Part shown: positions 43,329 through 52,808 of the stretch, piece after piece | Position numbering within the stretch: the first letter of the stretch is position 1 | Layout of the letters: every line of letters starts with the position of its first letter | Assembly (NCBI GenBank): GCA_012103455.1 | Contig: WLWT01000001.1 | Span: 854,001-918,000 of the forward strand | DNA length: 64,000 bases | Direction: 5' to 3' | Origin: Gammaproteobacteria bacterium | GTDB taxonomy: Bacteria > Pseudomonadota > Gammaproteobacteria > HK1 | Position numbers and translations under genes: made by a program | The notes under the pieces: model-generated | What the model was told of the DNA's origin: nothing | Seen by the model: only the letters and a program-made list of their open reading frames with translations | Databases searched by the model: none

Positions 43329-44225
43329 TTATTGCAGTAACCCTGCGCTTCCGCCATGGCATATACCGACAGCGCTTTGTCGTACAACTTGACGAGAAGC
43401 GACCCCTAATCCGTGCACGAGCATGACCGGTCCTTTGGTTCCGCCTTGGTATCGGGTCAAGCGCAGTTCAACGCCGTCGTGCGTTGTGAATGCGTGGACT
43501 GCGGGCGCGGGTGCGCGCAACGGACGCTTTTTACGAGGTGGCCGCGGCGCTTTAGCATTCGGATTGTAGAAAACGCCGCCATAGCTCTCGTACAACACAC
43601 CGGCAAAGAATTTGCCAAACTGAGCCAGCGCTTCCAGTTTCTTCAACGGTTCGGTGGTTCCGGTTATCTCCATCGTTGTCATCTGTTTGGCGAAGTCCTC
43701 AGGCTCGATGTGCAAGACGGCTTTTCCAACCAAACCGCCTGACTCACTGTCGCCCCGTTGCACGCTCACGTATAACGTGGACGTGTCCGGCCAAATGTCG
43801 AGTACCTCCGGATCGTCTTTGACGACTTTGTAGCCCTTGAAGAAGAACTGCTCGCCGTTCCCGGCGGTCAACACCATGGAGTAGATCATGTGCCGGGTGT
43901 CGGGCGGTGACGGCATCTTTTCGAAAAGATTAAAAACCCCGTCGCTGACACTCAGCGGTTGCTCCGACAACGCTTTACACTCGACGGTGCCGCTGAGCTT
44001 CGCGGGATGCTTCAGATCATTTAGCAACTCGTCCAGATCGTGTGAAAAGATCGTCAGGGTGAATTCTATTGCCGAGTTCGCGGCCTCGCCAGCCGACGCG
44101 GCTTCTCGATAGCTATCCAACGCTTCGCCGGGTAACGCGCCGGCCGAGAACCAACCTTTCATGGTCTCGGTGAATCGCACACCAGTCTTCACTTCTCCGT
44201 GCGCCCGGGCAGGGGCGCAGGGCAC
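43329..44225 (-). pseudogene. C-terminal half of GMC-oxidoreductase/hydrolase fusion, decayed
   Basis: About 298 aa following the GMC gene: G-V-R-F-T-E-T-M-K-G-W-F, Y-S-M-V-L-T-A-G-N-G, F-F-F-K-G-Y-K-V-V-K, then the start of an alpha/beta-hydrolase domain, G-P-V-M-L-V-H-G-L-G-V. It then jumps, in another frame, straight to L-Y-D-K-A-L-S-V-Y-A, which looks like a family C-terminus. So most of the hydrolase core is deleted and the frame broken, next to MITE-1 copy D. It overlaps the GMC stop by 37 bp in a different frame; relatives have all this as one long protein. Confidence 0.65.
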
Positions 44226-45937
44226 AGGGTGTAGTCAATGGTCCAACCGTGATCGTCCGCAATCAGCGCGCAGCACCGCTCGGTAACCGCACTGATGGTC
44301 AATAACGGATTGACGGCGAGTGAAGTCGGAATCACCGATCCGTCCGACACATACAATCCTTCATGCACTTCATCACCGCCGCCGCTGAACACTTGACCTT
44401 TGTGATTGACGACCCCAGAGGAGCCGTTGCTGCCCATGCTGCAACCGCCCAATGGGTGCACAGTGATCAAGCTATGTTTAAACAAAGGCGTCCAAATCGG
44501 GTTTTCCACGTAGGTGCCGCCTAAGCCGGCCGTGGCCTTGTAGAGATTGTTGTTGCCGATGACGAAGTTGGGTTGCTTGCCAACATCCGGCCAGTTGATC
44601 GCCATGCAATCGTGTTCATTGAGCACGGCTTCGCCTGCGGCGTTATCGTGACTCATGATCAAATAGGTCTGCGTGTTGTTGACGGCACCGTGATAGCTGC
44701 CGCGTACCAGGCTCTGCGCTTCCCGTGCTTTCTCCTTAATTTTGTCCATGATGCCGTCATCGGTGTCTTTTCCGATGACGGCGGCGGCCGCAGAAAACGC
44801 TGCCAGCAAAAAAGTGCTGAGCGCGCCGGGGATGGAGCCTTCTTCGATGACCATCCGCTTTTCGTAGTCGTCGCTTGCGCGAAGATCGATAATGCTGGTG
44901 ATGCAGGGGCCGACGGGTGCAAGTTCACCCGGCTTGTGCGTGCCCCAGCCGATGCCATGAATGGGTCCGTCGCAGTTGTAACCAAAGCCGAGAATGTCGC
45001 CGTTGCCACTAAAGCCTTTACCGAGGCGCTCGGACATGGGCAGACCTTGGGCCCGCGAGCGCAGCATCAGTTCATTGGATCCCATGGTGCCGGCGCAGAC
45101 GATGACGAGCTTGGCTTTAACGAATAGGGCCGGCGCATCAAAGTCTTCGCGCCCAACCTCCACGTGTTGGTAATGAACTAGCCAGCCGCCGCCGGCTTTC
45201 TCGATATAATGAACGTTTGCCTGGCAGAATATTTCCGCGCCATGATTCCACGCGTCCGGCAGATAGTTCATCAACGTCGTGTTCTTGGCGCCGTAGTTGC
45301 AGCCGGACACGCAGTCACCGCAATTCATACAGGCCTGTTGTTCCACCCCCACGTGATTGACGCCACCCTCGGGGGTGGTGAACGTCACATTGATGGGCGG
45401 GCGATAGAAGTTCTGTGCTTCGCCCATGAACGCGGCGGACTTTTTGTGCGCTTCGAGTTTGGTGAGTGTCTCGCCGTCCTCCGGGTACGGATTCGGCTTC
45501 AGCATTTCTCTTGCGCGCTGATAGCCCTGCTGTAACAGCGTGTCACGGTGTTGGCGGATCCCTATTGGCCAATTGAGGTTGTCGAACACCTCCGGCTTGG
45601 CTGCTAGGGAGACATTGGCGTTGATGAGTGAGGTACCGCCCAGACCACAGCCGACGACTGCGTTTTGTTGTTCGTTGACATGAATATCGTAGAGGCCGAT
45701 GCGCGAGCCGATATGCCCATCAGAGGTGTGGAACTGCAACTCCTTGATGGCTTCGGCAGCCGTATTCGGATAGTCCCCCACCAGTATCTCGCGGCCCCGT
45801 TCCAGCAGGCATACCGTGCGACCGGCCCGAGCCATGCGTGACGCGCAGATGCCGCCCCCGTATCCGGACCCGATAACGACGACGTCATAGGCCGGCCTAA
45901 TTTCGCTGAGGGGAGAGCTGATCGGTTTCATGGTCAT
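44189..45937 (-). CDS. GMC-family FAD oxidoreductase (choline dehydrogenase/cholesterol oxidase-like)
   Basis: 582 aa: V-V-V-I-G-S-G-Y-G-G-G-I-C-A-S-R at the N-terminus, C-G-L-G-G-T-S-L-I-N-A-N-V, a cysteine cluster C-M-N-C-G-D-C-V-S-G-C-N-Y-G-A-K near residues 205-220, and V-H-P-L-G-G-C-S-M-G then D-G-S-V-I-P-T-S-L-A-V-N-P at the end. The flavin domain looks intact. Relatives of this branch are long fusions with a hydrolase-like C-terminus; here that part is separated by a stop and decayed, so function may be partly lost. Confidence 0.85.
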   Translation of the reverse strand: MTMKPISSPLSEIRPAYDVVVIGSGYGGGICASRMARAGRTVCLLERGREILVGDYPNTAAEAIKELQFHTSDGHIGSRIGLYDIHVNEQQNAVVGCGLGGTSLINANVSLAAKPEVFDNLNWPIGIRQHRDTLLQQGYQRAREMLKPNPYPEDGETLTKLEAHKKSAAFMGEAQNFYRPPINVTFTTPEGGVNHVGVEQQACMNCGDCVSGCNYGAKNTTLMNYLPDAWNHGAEIFCQANVHYIEKAGGGWLVHYQHVEVGREDFDAPALFVKAKLVIVCAGTMGSNELMLRSRAQGLPMSERLGKGFSGNGDILGFGYNCDGPIHGIGWGTHKPGELAPVGPCITSIIDLRASDDYEKRMVIEEGSIPGALSTFLLAAFSAAAAVIGKDTDDGIMDKIKEKAREAQSLVRGSYHGAVNNTQTYLIMSHDNAAGEAVLNEHDCMAINWPDVGKQPNFVIGNNNLYKATAGLGGTYVENPIWTPLFKHSLITVHPLGGCSMGSNGSSGVVNHKGQVFSGGGDEVHEGLYVSDGSVIPTSLAVNPLLTISAVTERCCALIADDHGWTIDYTLCPAPLPGRTEK

Positions 45938-46023
45938 CCTCGTAGTGCCGAAGTACTCCGGACAAAGAGTGCGGCAAGCAGTGTGCCAACTTCAAATGAG
46001 CGGTTTCAATCGGCGCATATTAA

Positions 46024-46163
46024 GGGCGCCTCTAAAAATAGTAATTGTTTCGTGAGTGCAAGGAAGCACCGCGCGCGCAACCGCAGTGATAGGTGATACC
46101 TGAGGATTCGAGCACGGAGCTAACGCCGCAATCGCGGAAAAAGTGCATTTTTAGCAGGTGCCC
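46024..46163 (-). mobile_element. MITE-1 copy E (140 bp)
   Basis: Inverted relative to copies A-D. Flanked on both sides by TTAA, a clear 4-bp target duplication. Ends GGGCGCCTCTAAAAATAGTA and TTTTTAGCAGGTGCCC. Confidence 0.92.
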
Positions 46164-46480
46164 TTAAGCTTGTTTGCGATTGCAGTTCGATGAGGAGAAC
46201 AACCGCTGGTTGCGTAACTTCGGACGCGGTTGCGGCCCATACGACGAAGGTGTTCGTTTATCGAGCGCGCTCCGCTCGTGCACGACTTGCGGTTCTGATA
46301 CTTACGTTCCGCATAGAACGGTAAGCCGGTTGCGCACCTGAGGGAGCCGGAGCAATCAGCCAGCGCCAGAGGTGAATCGGGTAGAGAATGGCGTTATCGA
46401 TACACGCTATACTCACGCGCTGACAAAACTACGATAGCTCCATCCGCGCGTGATAGACGCCTTGCATGAATGAGTCAAAC

Positions 46481-46520
46481 CGGCTAACCGCCACCGAGGC
46501 CGACTAACCGCCACCGAGGC
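46481..46520 (+). repeat. 20-bp tandem duplication
   Basis: CGGCTAACCGCCACCGAGGC (46481-46500) is followed by CGACTAACCGCCACCGAGGC (46501-46520), one mismatch. Lies 40 bp before the CaiB-type start. Confidence 0.9.
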
Positions 46521-46559
46521 AATGAGATCTAAGCCAAATTCCGCAGGAGGTTGCCAACC

Positions 46560-47777
46560 ATGCCAGGTCCGCTCGATGGCATTCGCATTATCGATATCAC
46601 CAGTGTTTTGCTGGGCCCGTACGGCACCCAGATCCTTGCCGATCAGGGCGCTGAGGTGATCAAGGTTGAAGCGCCGCCAACGGGCGATATCGCCCGCAAC
46701 ATGGGCCTCGTACGCCATCCCGGCATGGCGGGTATTTTCCTCAATCTCAACCGCAACAAGCGCTCCTTGGCCCTCGATCTCAAGCGAGACGAGGCCAAGG
46801 AGGTGCTGCGCAAACTCATCCCGACGGCGGCTGTGTTGGTACACAACATGCGCCCGCAGGCCATCGCCAGGCTTGGTTTTGATTACCCCGCTGTCAGCGC
46901 CATTAAGCCGGATATCATCTATGTGGGCGCCTATGGTTTCGGTCAGGATGGCCCCTATAAGTCCAAGCCCGCCTACGACGATGTCATGCAGGCGGCATCG
47001 GGCTTGGCGAGCCTGTTCGAGCCACAGACGGGCGAGGCACGGTATGTACCGTCCGCCGTCGCCGACAAGGTCTGTGGCCTAACCCTGTCGCAGGCGATCA
47101 CCGCGGCGCTGCTGCATCATGCGCGGACCGGCGAGGGGCAATTCGTAGAGGTGCCTATGCTGGAGACCATGGTCGCGTTCAATATGGTGGACCACATCAA
47201 TGGGGGTGCGTTTGTGCCGCCGGTGGGTCCGTTCGGTTATGCCCGCGTGACCACCGCCGCACGCCGTCCGTTTGAGACTAAGGACGGTTTCGTCTGCCTG
47301 CTGCCTTATACCGATCAACACTGGCGTAATTTCTTTACCGCCGTGGGACGGCCGGAGTTAATGGAAGACGAGCGCTTCTCGACGTACCGGGCGCGCGGGC
47401 ACACGGTCGAGGCGCTCTATTCGTTCATTCGCAGCGTCACCCCGGAGAAAACCACGGCTGAGTGGGTTGAGATCTGTGAGGCTGGGCAAATTCCGTGCAT
47501 GCCGGTGGTCAATATTCAAGAACTGACCCATGATGAGCATCTGCAAACGGTGAAGATGTTCGAGCATCACGAGCATGCGAGCGAAGGTGAAACGGTACTG
47601 GTGCGCTCACCGCTCAATTTTTCCAAGACCCCCGCGTCGATTCGCTCGCTGGCACCGTGTTTTGGGGAGCACGGCGCCGAAGTGCTCGCTGAACTCGGCT
47701 ATACGCAAGAAGAAATTACCACGTTCTATAACGCAGGGACGCTGGTAGGCGGCAGCGGCGAGGGTGCACCGGCATAA
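46560..47777 (+). CDS. CaiB/BaiF-family type III CoA-transferase
   Basis: 405-aa type III CoA-transferase: L-D-G-I-R-I-I-D-I-T-S-V-L-L-G-P-Y, L-A-D-Q-G-A-E-V-I-K-V-E-A-P, N-L-N-R-N-K-R-S-L-A-L-D-L-K, and G-F-G-Q-D-G-P-Y-K-S-K-P-A-Y-D. The catalytic Asp is expected near residue 170. Moves CoA between organic acids. AGGAGG lies nine bases before ATG 46560. Substrates unknown; upstream neighbours do not define a pathway. Confidence 0.9.
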   Translation: MPGPLDGIRIIDITSVLLGPYGTQILADQGAEVIKVEAPPTGDIARNMGLVRHPGMAGIFLNLNRNKRSLALDLKRDEAKEVLRKLIPTAAVLVHNMRPQAIARLGFDYPAVSAIKPDIIYVGAYGFGQDGPYKSKPAYDDVMQAASGLASLFEPQTGEARYVPSAVADKVCGLTLSQAITAALLHHARTGEGQFVEVPMLETMVAFNMVDHINGGAFVPPVGPFGYARVTTAARRPFETKDGFVCLLPYTDQHWRNFFTAVGRPELMEDERFSTYRARGHTVEALYSFIRSVTPEKTTAEWVEICEAGQIPCMPVVNIQELTHDEHLQTVKMFEHHEHASEGETVLVRSPLNFSKTPASIRSLAPCFGEHGAEVLAELGYTQEEITTFYNAGTLVGGSGEGAPA

Positions 47778-47891
47778 TCCGGTACGCCGCGTACGGTAAC
47801 AAGCGCGTTTGTTTTCTCTAACCGAGCAAACCGCAACCCCCTAAATAACTTACCGGGGAGCGGCCTGCGCCTCGGTTTTTGCTCTGGTTAA

Positions 47892-48284
47892 CACCGCTCT
47901 TCGCGCACCCCCGGTGCGGACGCGGTGTCCATCGCAACCGCCGCGCTCATCGCTTGGGGTGACAATGATCCCGTGCTGGCAGATCACTACCAGCAACTGG
48001 GCACTACCGCCGGGGCCTATGACGATTGGCACGAGGGCCAGGAGCCAGCCGGGATCACAACCCAAGACCTGGAACTGGCCGCGCGGCCAGACCCGGTAGC
48101 GGGTGGCCGGTGTTTGTCCAACGACTTGGAAGTCATGACCCTCGAGGCACAGACCATCGCCCGTGCCTGCGCTAAGAATCATGTACTGAACCTCGAGCCT
48201 GAAGATCGCTGCGCGCTGACTATAGAAGCGGTCGCCATGGCCGGTGTGCCGTTGGCAGGAGCCGACTGGATACCGGGTCGTTGA
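47892..48284 (+). CDS. Unrecognised short ORF or gene remnant
   Basis: About 120-130 codons in one frame, coding-like: A-T-A-A-L-I-A-W-G-D-N-D-P-V-L-A, L-E-V-M-T-L-E-A-Q-T-I-A-R-A-C-A-K-N-H-V-L-N-L-E-P-E-D-R, I-E-A-V-A-M-A-G-V-P-L-A-G. No family recognised. It may start at GTG 47925 but has no clear ribosome site, so it could be the remnant of a longer gene. A long minus-strand frame in the same place looks less protein-like. Confidence 0.35.
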   Translation, partial: HRSSRTPGADAVSIATAALIAWGDNDPVLADHYQQLGTTAGAYDDWHEGQEPAGITTQDLELAARPDPVAGGRCLSNDLEVMTLEAQTIARACAKNHVLNLEPEDRCALTIEAVAMAGVPLAGADWIPGR

Positions 48285-48319
48285 TGGAGCGGGGTGGCGA
48301 GATAGCGCTTGCGCCGCTT

Positions 48320-51300
48320 TCACAGAACCTTGTTGAATCGCTGTAACTCGCTAGCCTCAACGCGATAAAAAACGGCGTAAAGGCAGGGCGCTATGAACAA
48401 GGTCAGCACGGTGCCAACGATGAGGCCGCCAGCGATCACCACGGCTAGGTCGTAGAACAGTACGTCGCGTGAAAAGATGATTGGCGCGAGCCCCAACGCG
48501 GTGGTGCAAGTCGTCATGACGATCGGACGCAAACGCCGCACGCCGGCTTCGATCACTGCGTCAAATGCGGTGCGCCCCGCTGCCAGCTCGGTCTCGATCC
48601 GGTCCAACAGCACAATGGCGTTGTTGATCACGATTCCGCACAGAGCCAGGAACCCCAAGATACCCATGAAGCTGAAGTTCGCGCCAGGGAAGATTAACAG
48701 CCCGGCGGATACGCCTGTGATCGCCAGTGGAATGGTCAACAGGACGATGAGAGGTTTTCTAAGGCTATCGAATTGCCAGATCAACACGAGCACTATTAGC
48801 GCGAAAGCCAGCGGCAGGCTGGCGAAAAGGTTTCCTTGCGCTTCCGCGGAGCCCTCGATTTCGCCGCCTTTTTCAATGGCGTAGCCTGGTGGCAGATTCG
48901 CCTCGATCTCAGCCACCGCCCCGGCGACTGCCGCATCGAGCTGCCGGGCCGTCAGCGTGGTGGATTTGCCCGACACCGTCATGACCCGGCGTAGATCACG
49001 CCGCTTGACGCGGGTGTAGGATACCTTGCCGTCGAATCGTGCAACTTGGAGTAGAGGCACCGCGGCGTTGCCAATCACCCCCACGTTCAGCGTCCGTACG
49101 CGGTCGATGTTGGTGCGTTGCTCTCCCTGCGCGCGCAACACGACCGGAATGGTGACGTCATCGACACGCAAGTCCGTCACCGTGTCGCCAGCGAGTTGTG
49201 TATTCAGCGCATAGGCGATGTCTTGCGAGGAGATACCCGCGCGGCGCGCGGCATTCTGATCGACGATCACTTGAAGCGCGACCGTTGGATTCTCCCAATC
49301 CGTCTTGATGCCGCTGGTATCCGGCACGGCGCGCAATGCCTTCATCAGTTCTTCGGCCGCCTGCGTCAGGACCGCGCTGTCCTGGCCGATCACGCGAAAT
49401 TCCACCAGCCCGGACTCCGACGGCCCCATCGACATTTCCTTGGGCGTGACACGCGCTTCGGGAATGGCCGCAAGCGCCCAGCGCCGCAGCCGGTCACGCA
49501 CGGTCACCACGTCCCCGGAGCGCTTGACGTTCACGATCAGATAGGCGTTGTTGGGATAACCATCGACGGGGGCGAGCGCCAGATAGAACCGCGGCCCGCC
49601 TGAGGCGATATAGCCGACCACGTCTTGCACCTCGGGATTGTAGTCATCGCGCAGCAACCAGGCGGTAATGCGGTCCACCGCGCCCACTGTTGCCGTGGTA
49701 TTGGCGCCGGCCGGCAACTCGACGATGACTTGAAGCTGGGTGCGCTCGGAGGCGGGAAAGAAGGTTTTGCCGACGAACTGAAACAGCCACCCACCGAAGA
49801 TCAGAAATGCTATCGCCGCGGCTAATACCGGCCATCTAAATTGGATTGCGCCCTGTAACATTGCGCGGTAGCCGTTGTAGTACCACCTGTCGTAGGCGGC
49901 GTTTTCGTCCTGCGCTGCGCCCGCCTGCACGAACCATACGCACACGAGCAACAGAATCGTCAGGGCGACGACCCAGGAGATCGCCAACGCGATGGCGATG
50001 ACCAAAGAGATCGAGCGGGTGTATTCACCGGCAGATCCGGGCGCCAGCATCAGTGGCATGAAGGCGAGGATGGTGGTCAGCGAGGCGGCCAGCAATGGCA
50101 AGATGAGCGTGCGGCCCGATTCAAGCGCCGCTTTGATGCGTTCCTGCCCGCGTTGGATGCGCCCTTGTATGTCCTCCGCCACGACAATGCCATTGTCGAT
50201 CAATAACCCCAGCGAGATGATCAGGGCGGCGAGCGACATGCGTTCAAGCTCAATGCCGGTCTGGCGCATGACCAAGGTCGAAATCAACATAACGAGTGGC
50301 ACCATCGCGCCTACAATCAAACCGGTACGAAACCCTAGAAAAGCAATCACCACGGCGAGAACGATCAGACAGGTCTGCCACAAATTGTTGAGGACGCTGA
50401 ATACCGCCTCGTCGATCTCGTTTTGCTGAAAAGTGACAAAGCTGAGTTCAAAACCCCACGGCAGCGCGTCCTGATACCGCTGTACCACTGCCTTCAATGC
50501 AGCGCTGAATACTTTGGAGTCGGCTTGATCGATCATGGACACGCCGACGACAATAGCCGGCTTGCCGTTGTAGAAGGCGGGGGTTTCAGCCGGTTCCGCG
50601 TAACCGAGCCTGACTTTTGCGATATCACGCAGATAAATGGTGGTCGGTGGATCGCCGTCTATTCGCACCGACAAACTGGAAATATCGTCCAAGCCACCAA
50701 AGTCGCCGGTAGGCTCGATTGCCATCGTCATCCCGTCGGCTTCTACACGGCCGCCGGAGAGGATGACGTTCTGCCGGGTGATGGAGCTGATAATCGCATC
50801 GGGATCGATGCCGAGCTGGCTGATGCGAATATTGTCGAACTCGATGAAAACCCGTTGCTGCTCGACGCCGAACAAATCGACTTTGCGCACACCAGGCACG
50901 TTCGCATAGATGATGCGCCGCAACGCTTTGGCGGCTTCACGCATTTCGTAGTTTTCAAAACCCTCCGCGGTGATGGCAATGGTTGCCATCGCAACGTTGC
51001 CCTGATCATCGAACACGAATGGCCCAAATGTTCCAACTGGCAAGTCTGGCCGCACGTCCTCCATTTTGTTGCGAAGGTCCGACCAGATAGGTGTCATGGC
51101 ATCGTACTGATCTCGAACCTCGACCTTGACCAACGATTTGCCGTTCGAAGAGGTCGATTCGATATGCCGCACCTCGGGAATTTCCCGGATCTTTTCCTCC
51201 AGCTTGCGGGTGATCAGGTTCTCTACCCGCTCCGCCGACAGACCGGGAAATCGCGCTACGACATTGGCGCTGCGGATCGTGATCGATGGATCTTCGCGCG

Positions 51301-51397
51301 AAGGATGCGTGAGGAAACTAATCGGGCCGGCGATTAGGCAGATAAGGACCGCCGCCACCATCAGCGTACGGTTGTCGAATGCAAAGCGCGTCAACAT
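48320..51397 (-). CDS. RND-family multidrug/metabolite efflux permease
   Basis: About 1025-aa inner-membrane proton antiporter. Typical RND order: first helix, the periplasmic lobe with T-H-P-S-R-E-D-P-S-I-T-I, a central helix block with L-I-S-L-G-L-L-I-D-N-G-I-V-V-A-E-D (conserved Asp of the proton relay), a second lobe, and final helices with G-I-V-I-N-N-A-I-V-L-L-D. Partner of the adaptor gene just upstream. ATG 51397 (M-L-T-R-F) is chosen over 51427, which overlaps the adaptor. No outer-membrane TolC gene in view. Confidence 0.92.
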   Translation of the reverse strand: MLTRFAFDNRTLMVAAVLICLIAGPISFLTHPSREDPSITIRSANVVARFPGLSAERVENLITRKLEEKIREIPEVRHIESTSSNGKSLVKVEVRDQYDAMTPIWSDLRNKMEDVRPDLPVGTFGPFVFDDQGNVAMATIAITAEGFENYEMREAAKALRRIIYANVPGVRKVDLFGVEQQRVFIEFDNIRISQLGIDPDAIISSITRQNVILSGGRVEADGMTMAIEPTGDFGGLDDISSLSVRIDGDPPTTIYLRDIAKVRLGYAEPAETPAFYNGKPAIVVGVSMIDQADSKVFSAALKAVVQRYQDALPWGFELSFVTFQQNEIDEAVFSVLNNLWQTCLIVLAVVIAFLGFRTGLIVGAMVPLVMLISTLVMRQTGIELERMSLAALIISLGLLIDNGIVVAEDIQGRIQRGQERIKAALESGRTLILPLLAASLTTILAFMPLMLAPGSAGEYTRSISLVIAIALAISWVVALTILLLVCVWFVQAGAAQDENAAYDRWYYNGYRAMLQGAIQFRWPVLAAAIAFLIFGGWLFQFVGKTFFPASERTQLQVIVELPAGANTTATVGAVDRITAWLLRDDYNPEVQDVVGYIASGGPRFYLALAPVDGYPNNAYLIVNVKRSGDVVTVRDRLRRWALAAIPEARVTPKEMSMGPSESGLVEFRVIGQDSAVLTQAAEELMKALRAVPDTSGIKTDWENPTVALQVIVDQNAARRAGISSQDIAYALNTQLAGDTVTDLRVDDVTIPVVLRAQGEQRTNIDRVRTLNVGVIGNAAVPLLQVARFDGKVSYTRVKRRDLRRVMTVSGKSTTLTARQLDAAVAGAVAEIEANLPPGYAIEKGGEIEGSAEAQGNLFASLPLAFALIVLVLIWQFDSLRKPLIVLLTIPLAITGVSAGLLIFPGANFSFMGILGFLALCGIVINNAIVLLDRIETELAAGRTAFDAVIEAGVRRLRPIVMTTCTTALGLAPIIFSRDVLFYDLAVVIAGGLIVGTVLTLFIAPCLYAVFYRVEASELQRFNKVL

Positions 51398-51407
51398 CTT
51401 CGCCGTT

Positions 51408-52508
51408 TCACTGCAACGATTTTGCATTGAACAAAGTGACTTTCATGCCGTCATGCAAAAAGCTGACACCGGCGGTGGCAATGATCTCTCCCGCCTTCAG
51501 AGCGCCGATGATTTCAAGACTGTTGTTCTCGACATTAGCAACCGTAACCGTGCGCTCAGTGAGCGTTTCCGAGCTCGGGTCGAAGACGAATACACTCGCC
51601 TCGCCGGTCCCGGCCTTCGGTTTGAGAGCAGTCATGGGGACCAAGAACGCCTTTCCAGTCGTCTGCGTCTCGAAGCGGAATAGCAGCTCGGCACTCATGC
51701 CCGAACGTAGCCCGGGCGGGGCTTGGTCTAGGCGCACTTCGATGGGATAAGCGTTAGCGGCGCCAGTGAGAGGGGCGATTTCGTCCACCACCCCCTGGAC
51801 CGCAGCGCCGCCCAAGGGCGGAAAACTCACTTCAACAATACTGCCCAGAGAAACTGTATTGATGAGTGTTTCCGGTAGGGACGCTTCGATCTTGTCTTCG
51901 CCCTCGCTTTGAATGGCGTAGATCGTCTGGCCGCCGGTTACTTCCTGAAACACTTCTACCTCACGCCGGGCGATGACACCAGCGAACGGCGCCTTGAGGC
52001 CGGTTTTCACTAAATCCCGGCGGGCGAGGTCGAGCTGACTTTGGGCGACACCAACGGCGCCTTCGGCATTCTTGAGTGCGGCTTCGGCGGTGTCGAATTC
52101 AGCTTGCGTCACATAGCCTCGCTGCCGCAGCTTGCGTTGCTGAGCGAATTTTTTGCGCGCATCGTCCAAAGTCGCCTGCGCCTGCGCCACGGAATTTTCC
52201 GCCCGAGCAAGCCGCAGACGCGACGGTTCCGGATCAAGCCGGGCGAGCAGTTCGCCCGTTTCGACCGAATCACCGACTTTACGCAGGAGTTCGATGACTT
52301 GGCCATTGATCTCGAAGCCCACGTTGGTTGAGATCGCCGCGGTCACGACGCCTGCGATGCGGCGCTGCTGAAGACCGGCACGCTGATCAAGAGCCATGTA
52401 TTTGATCGCCCTGAGCGCCGGTTTTGCCTCCTGAAACGCCTGTTTTTGTTCGCACGCCGACAGGGCAAGCGCGGCCAGCACAAAGAACAAATGGCGGAAA
52501 AACGACAT
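51408..52508 (-). CDS. RND periplasmic adaptor (membrane fusion) lipoprotein
   Basis: About 366 aa from ATG 52508. Lipobox L-A-L-S-A-C. Adaptor hallmarks: barrel-sandwich start V-T-A-A-I-S-T-N-V-G-F-E-I-N-G-Q-V, a coiled-coil hairpin (A-R-A-E-N-S-V-A-Q-A-Q-A-T-L-D-D and repeats), K-A-P-F-A-G-V-I-A-R-R, then a beta domain. Bridges the RND permease to an outer-membrane pore. Longer upstream frame is non-homologous and dropped. Confidence 0.92.
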   Translation of the reverse strand: MSFFRHLFFVLAALALSACEQKQAFQEAKPALRAIKYMALDQRAGLQQRRIAGVVTAAISTNVGFEINGQVIELLRKVGDSVETGELLARLDPEPSRLRLARAENSVAQAQATLDDARKKFAQQRKLRQRGYVTQAEFDTAEAALKNAEGAVGVAQSQLDLARRDLVKTGLKAPFAGVIARREVEVFQEVTGGQTIYAIQSEGEDKIEASLPETLINTVSLGSIVEVSFPPLGGAAVQGVVDEIAPLTGAANAYPIEVRLDQAPPGLRSGMSAELLFRFETQTTGKAFLVPMTALKPKAGTGEASVFVFDPSSETLTERTVTVANVENNSLEIIGALKAGEIIATAGVSFLHDGMKVTLFNAKSLQ

Positions 52509-52808
52509 GGCGGCAACATCCTTTAGGGGGGCGCGATTCATGGCAGTAGAGTGCATGATTCTAGCGGCGATCGATACTCGCAATCATGGGCCATTGGGGT
52601 ACGGTTAGACGGTGCGCGCGTGACGCGCCAGCCCTGCGGCTCCGATCCGGCTACCTTGAATCAGCCGGGTGACCGCCATACCGGCGCACCACTTCGCCTA
52701 GCAATGACGGGATAGCGCCTTCGATGAGTGGCCTTGCCGTCAAGCCACGCACGTGGCTCAGGCCGCCGGGCGGAACGATACCGTGGCCTCTCCCGTGCCG
52801 CGCGGCCA

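Larger units (their letters stand above)
45938..46559. other. Intergenic region with MITE-1 copy E and a 20-bp tandem repeat
   Basis: About 620 bp between divergent genes. Holds MITE-1 copy E (46024-46163) and the duplication at 46481-46520. The remaining DNA, 46170-46440, has short frames without recognisable motifs. Confidence 0.5.

Noticed and set aside
44180..44225. TGA ending the GMC gene considered as selenocysteine
   Set aside because: Continuing in frame gives R-L-V-C-D-S-P, unlike the family; the expected sequence is in a different frame.
46170..46440. Possible transposase remnant in the spacer after MITE-1 copy E
   Set aside because: A frame with D-E-E-N-N-R-W-L-R-N looked protein-like but ends quickly and matches nothing I recognise.
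50423..51337. 304-aa plus-strand frame over the RND permease
   Set aside because: Shadow of a clear RND gene in GC-rich DNA.
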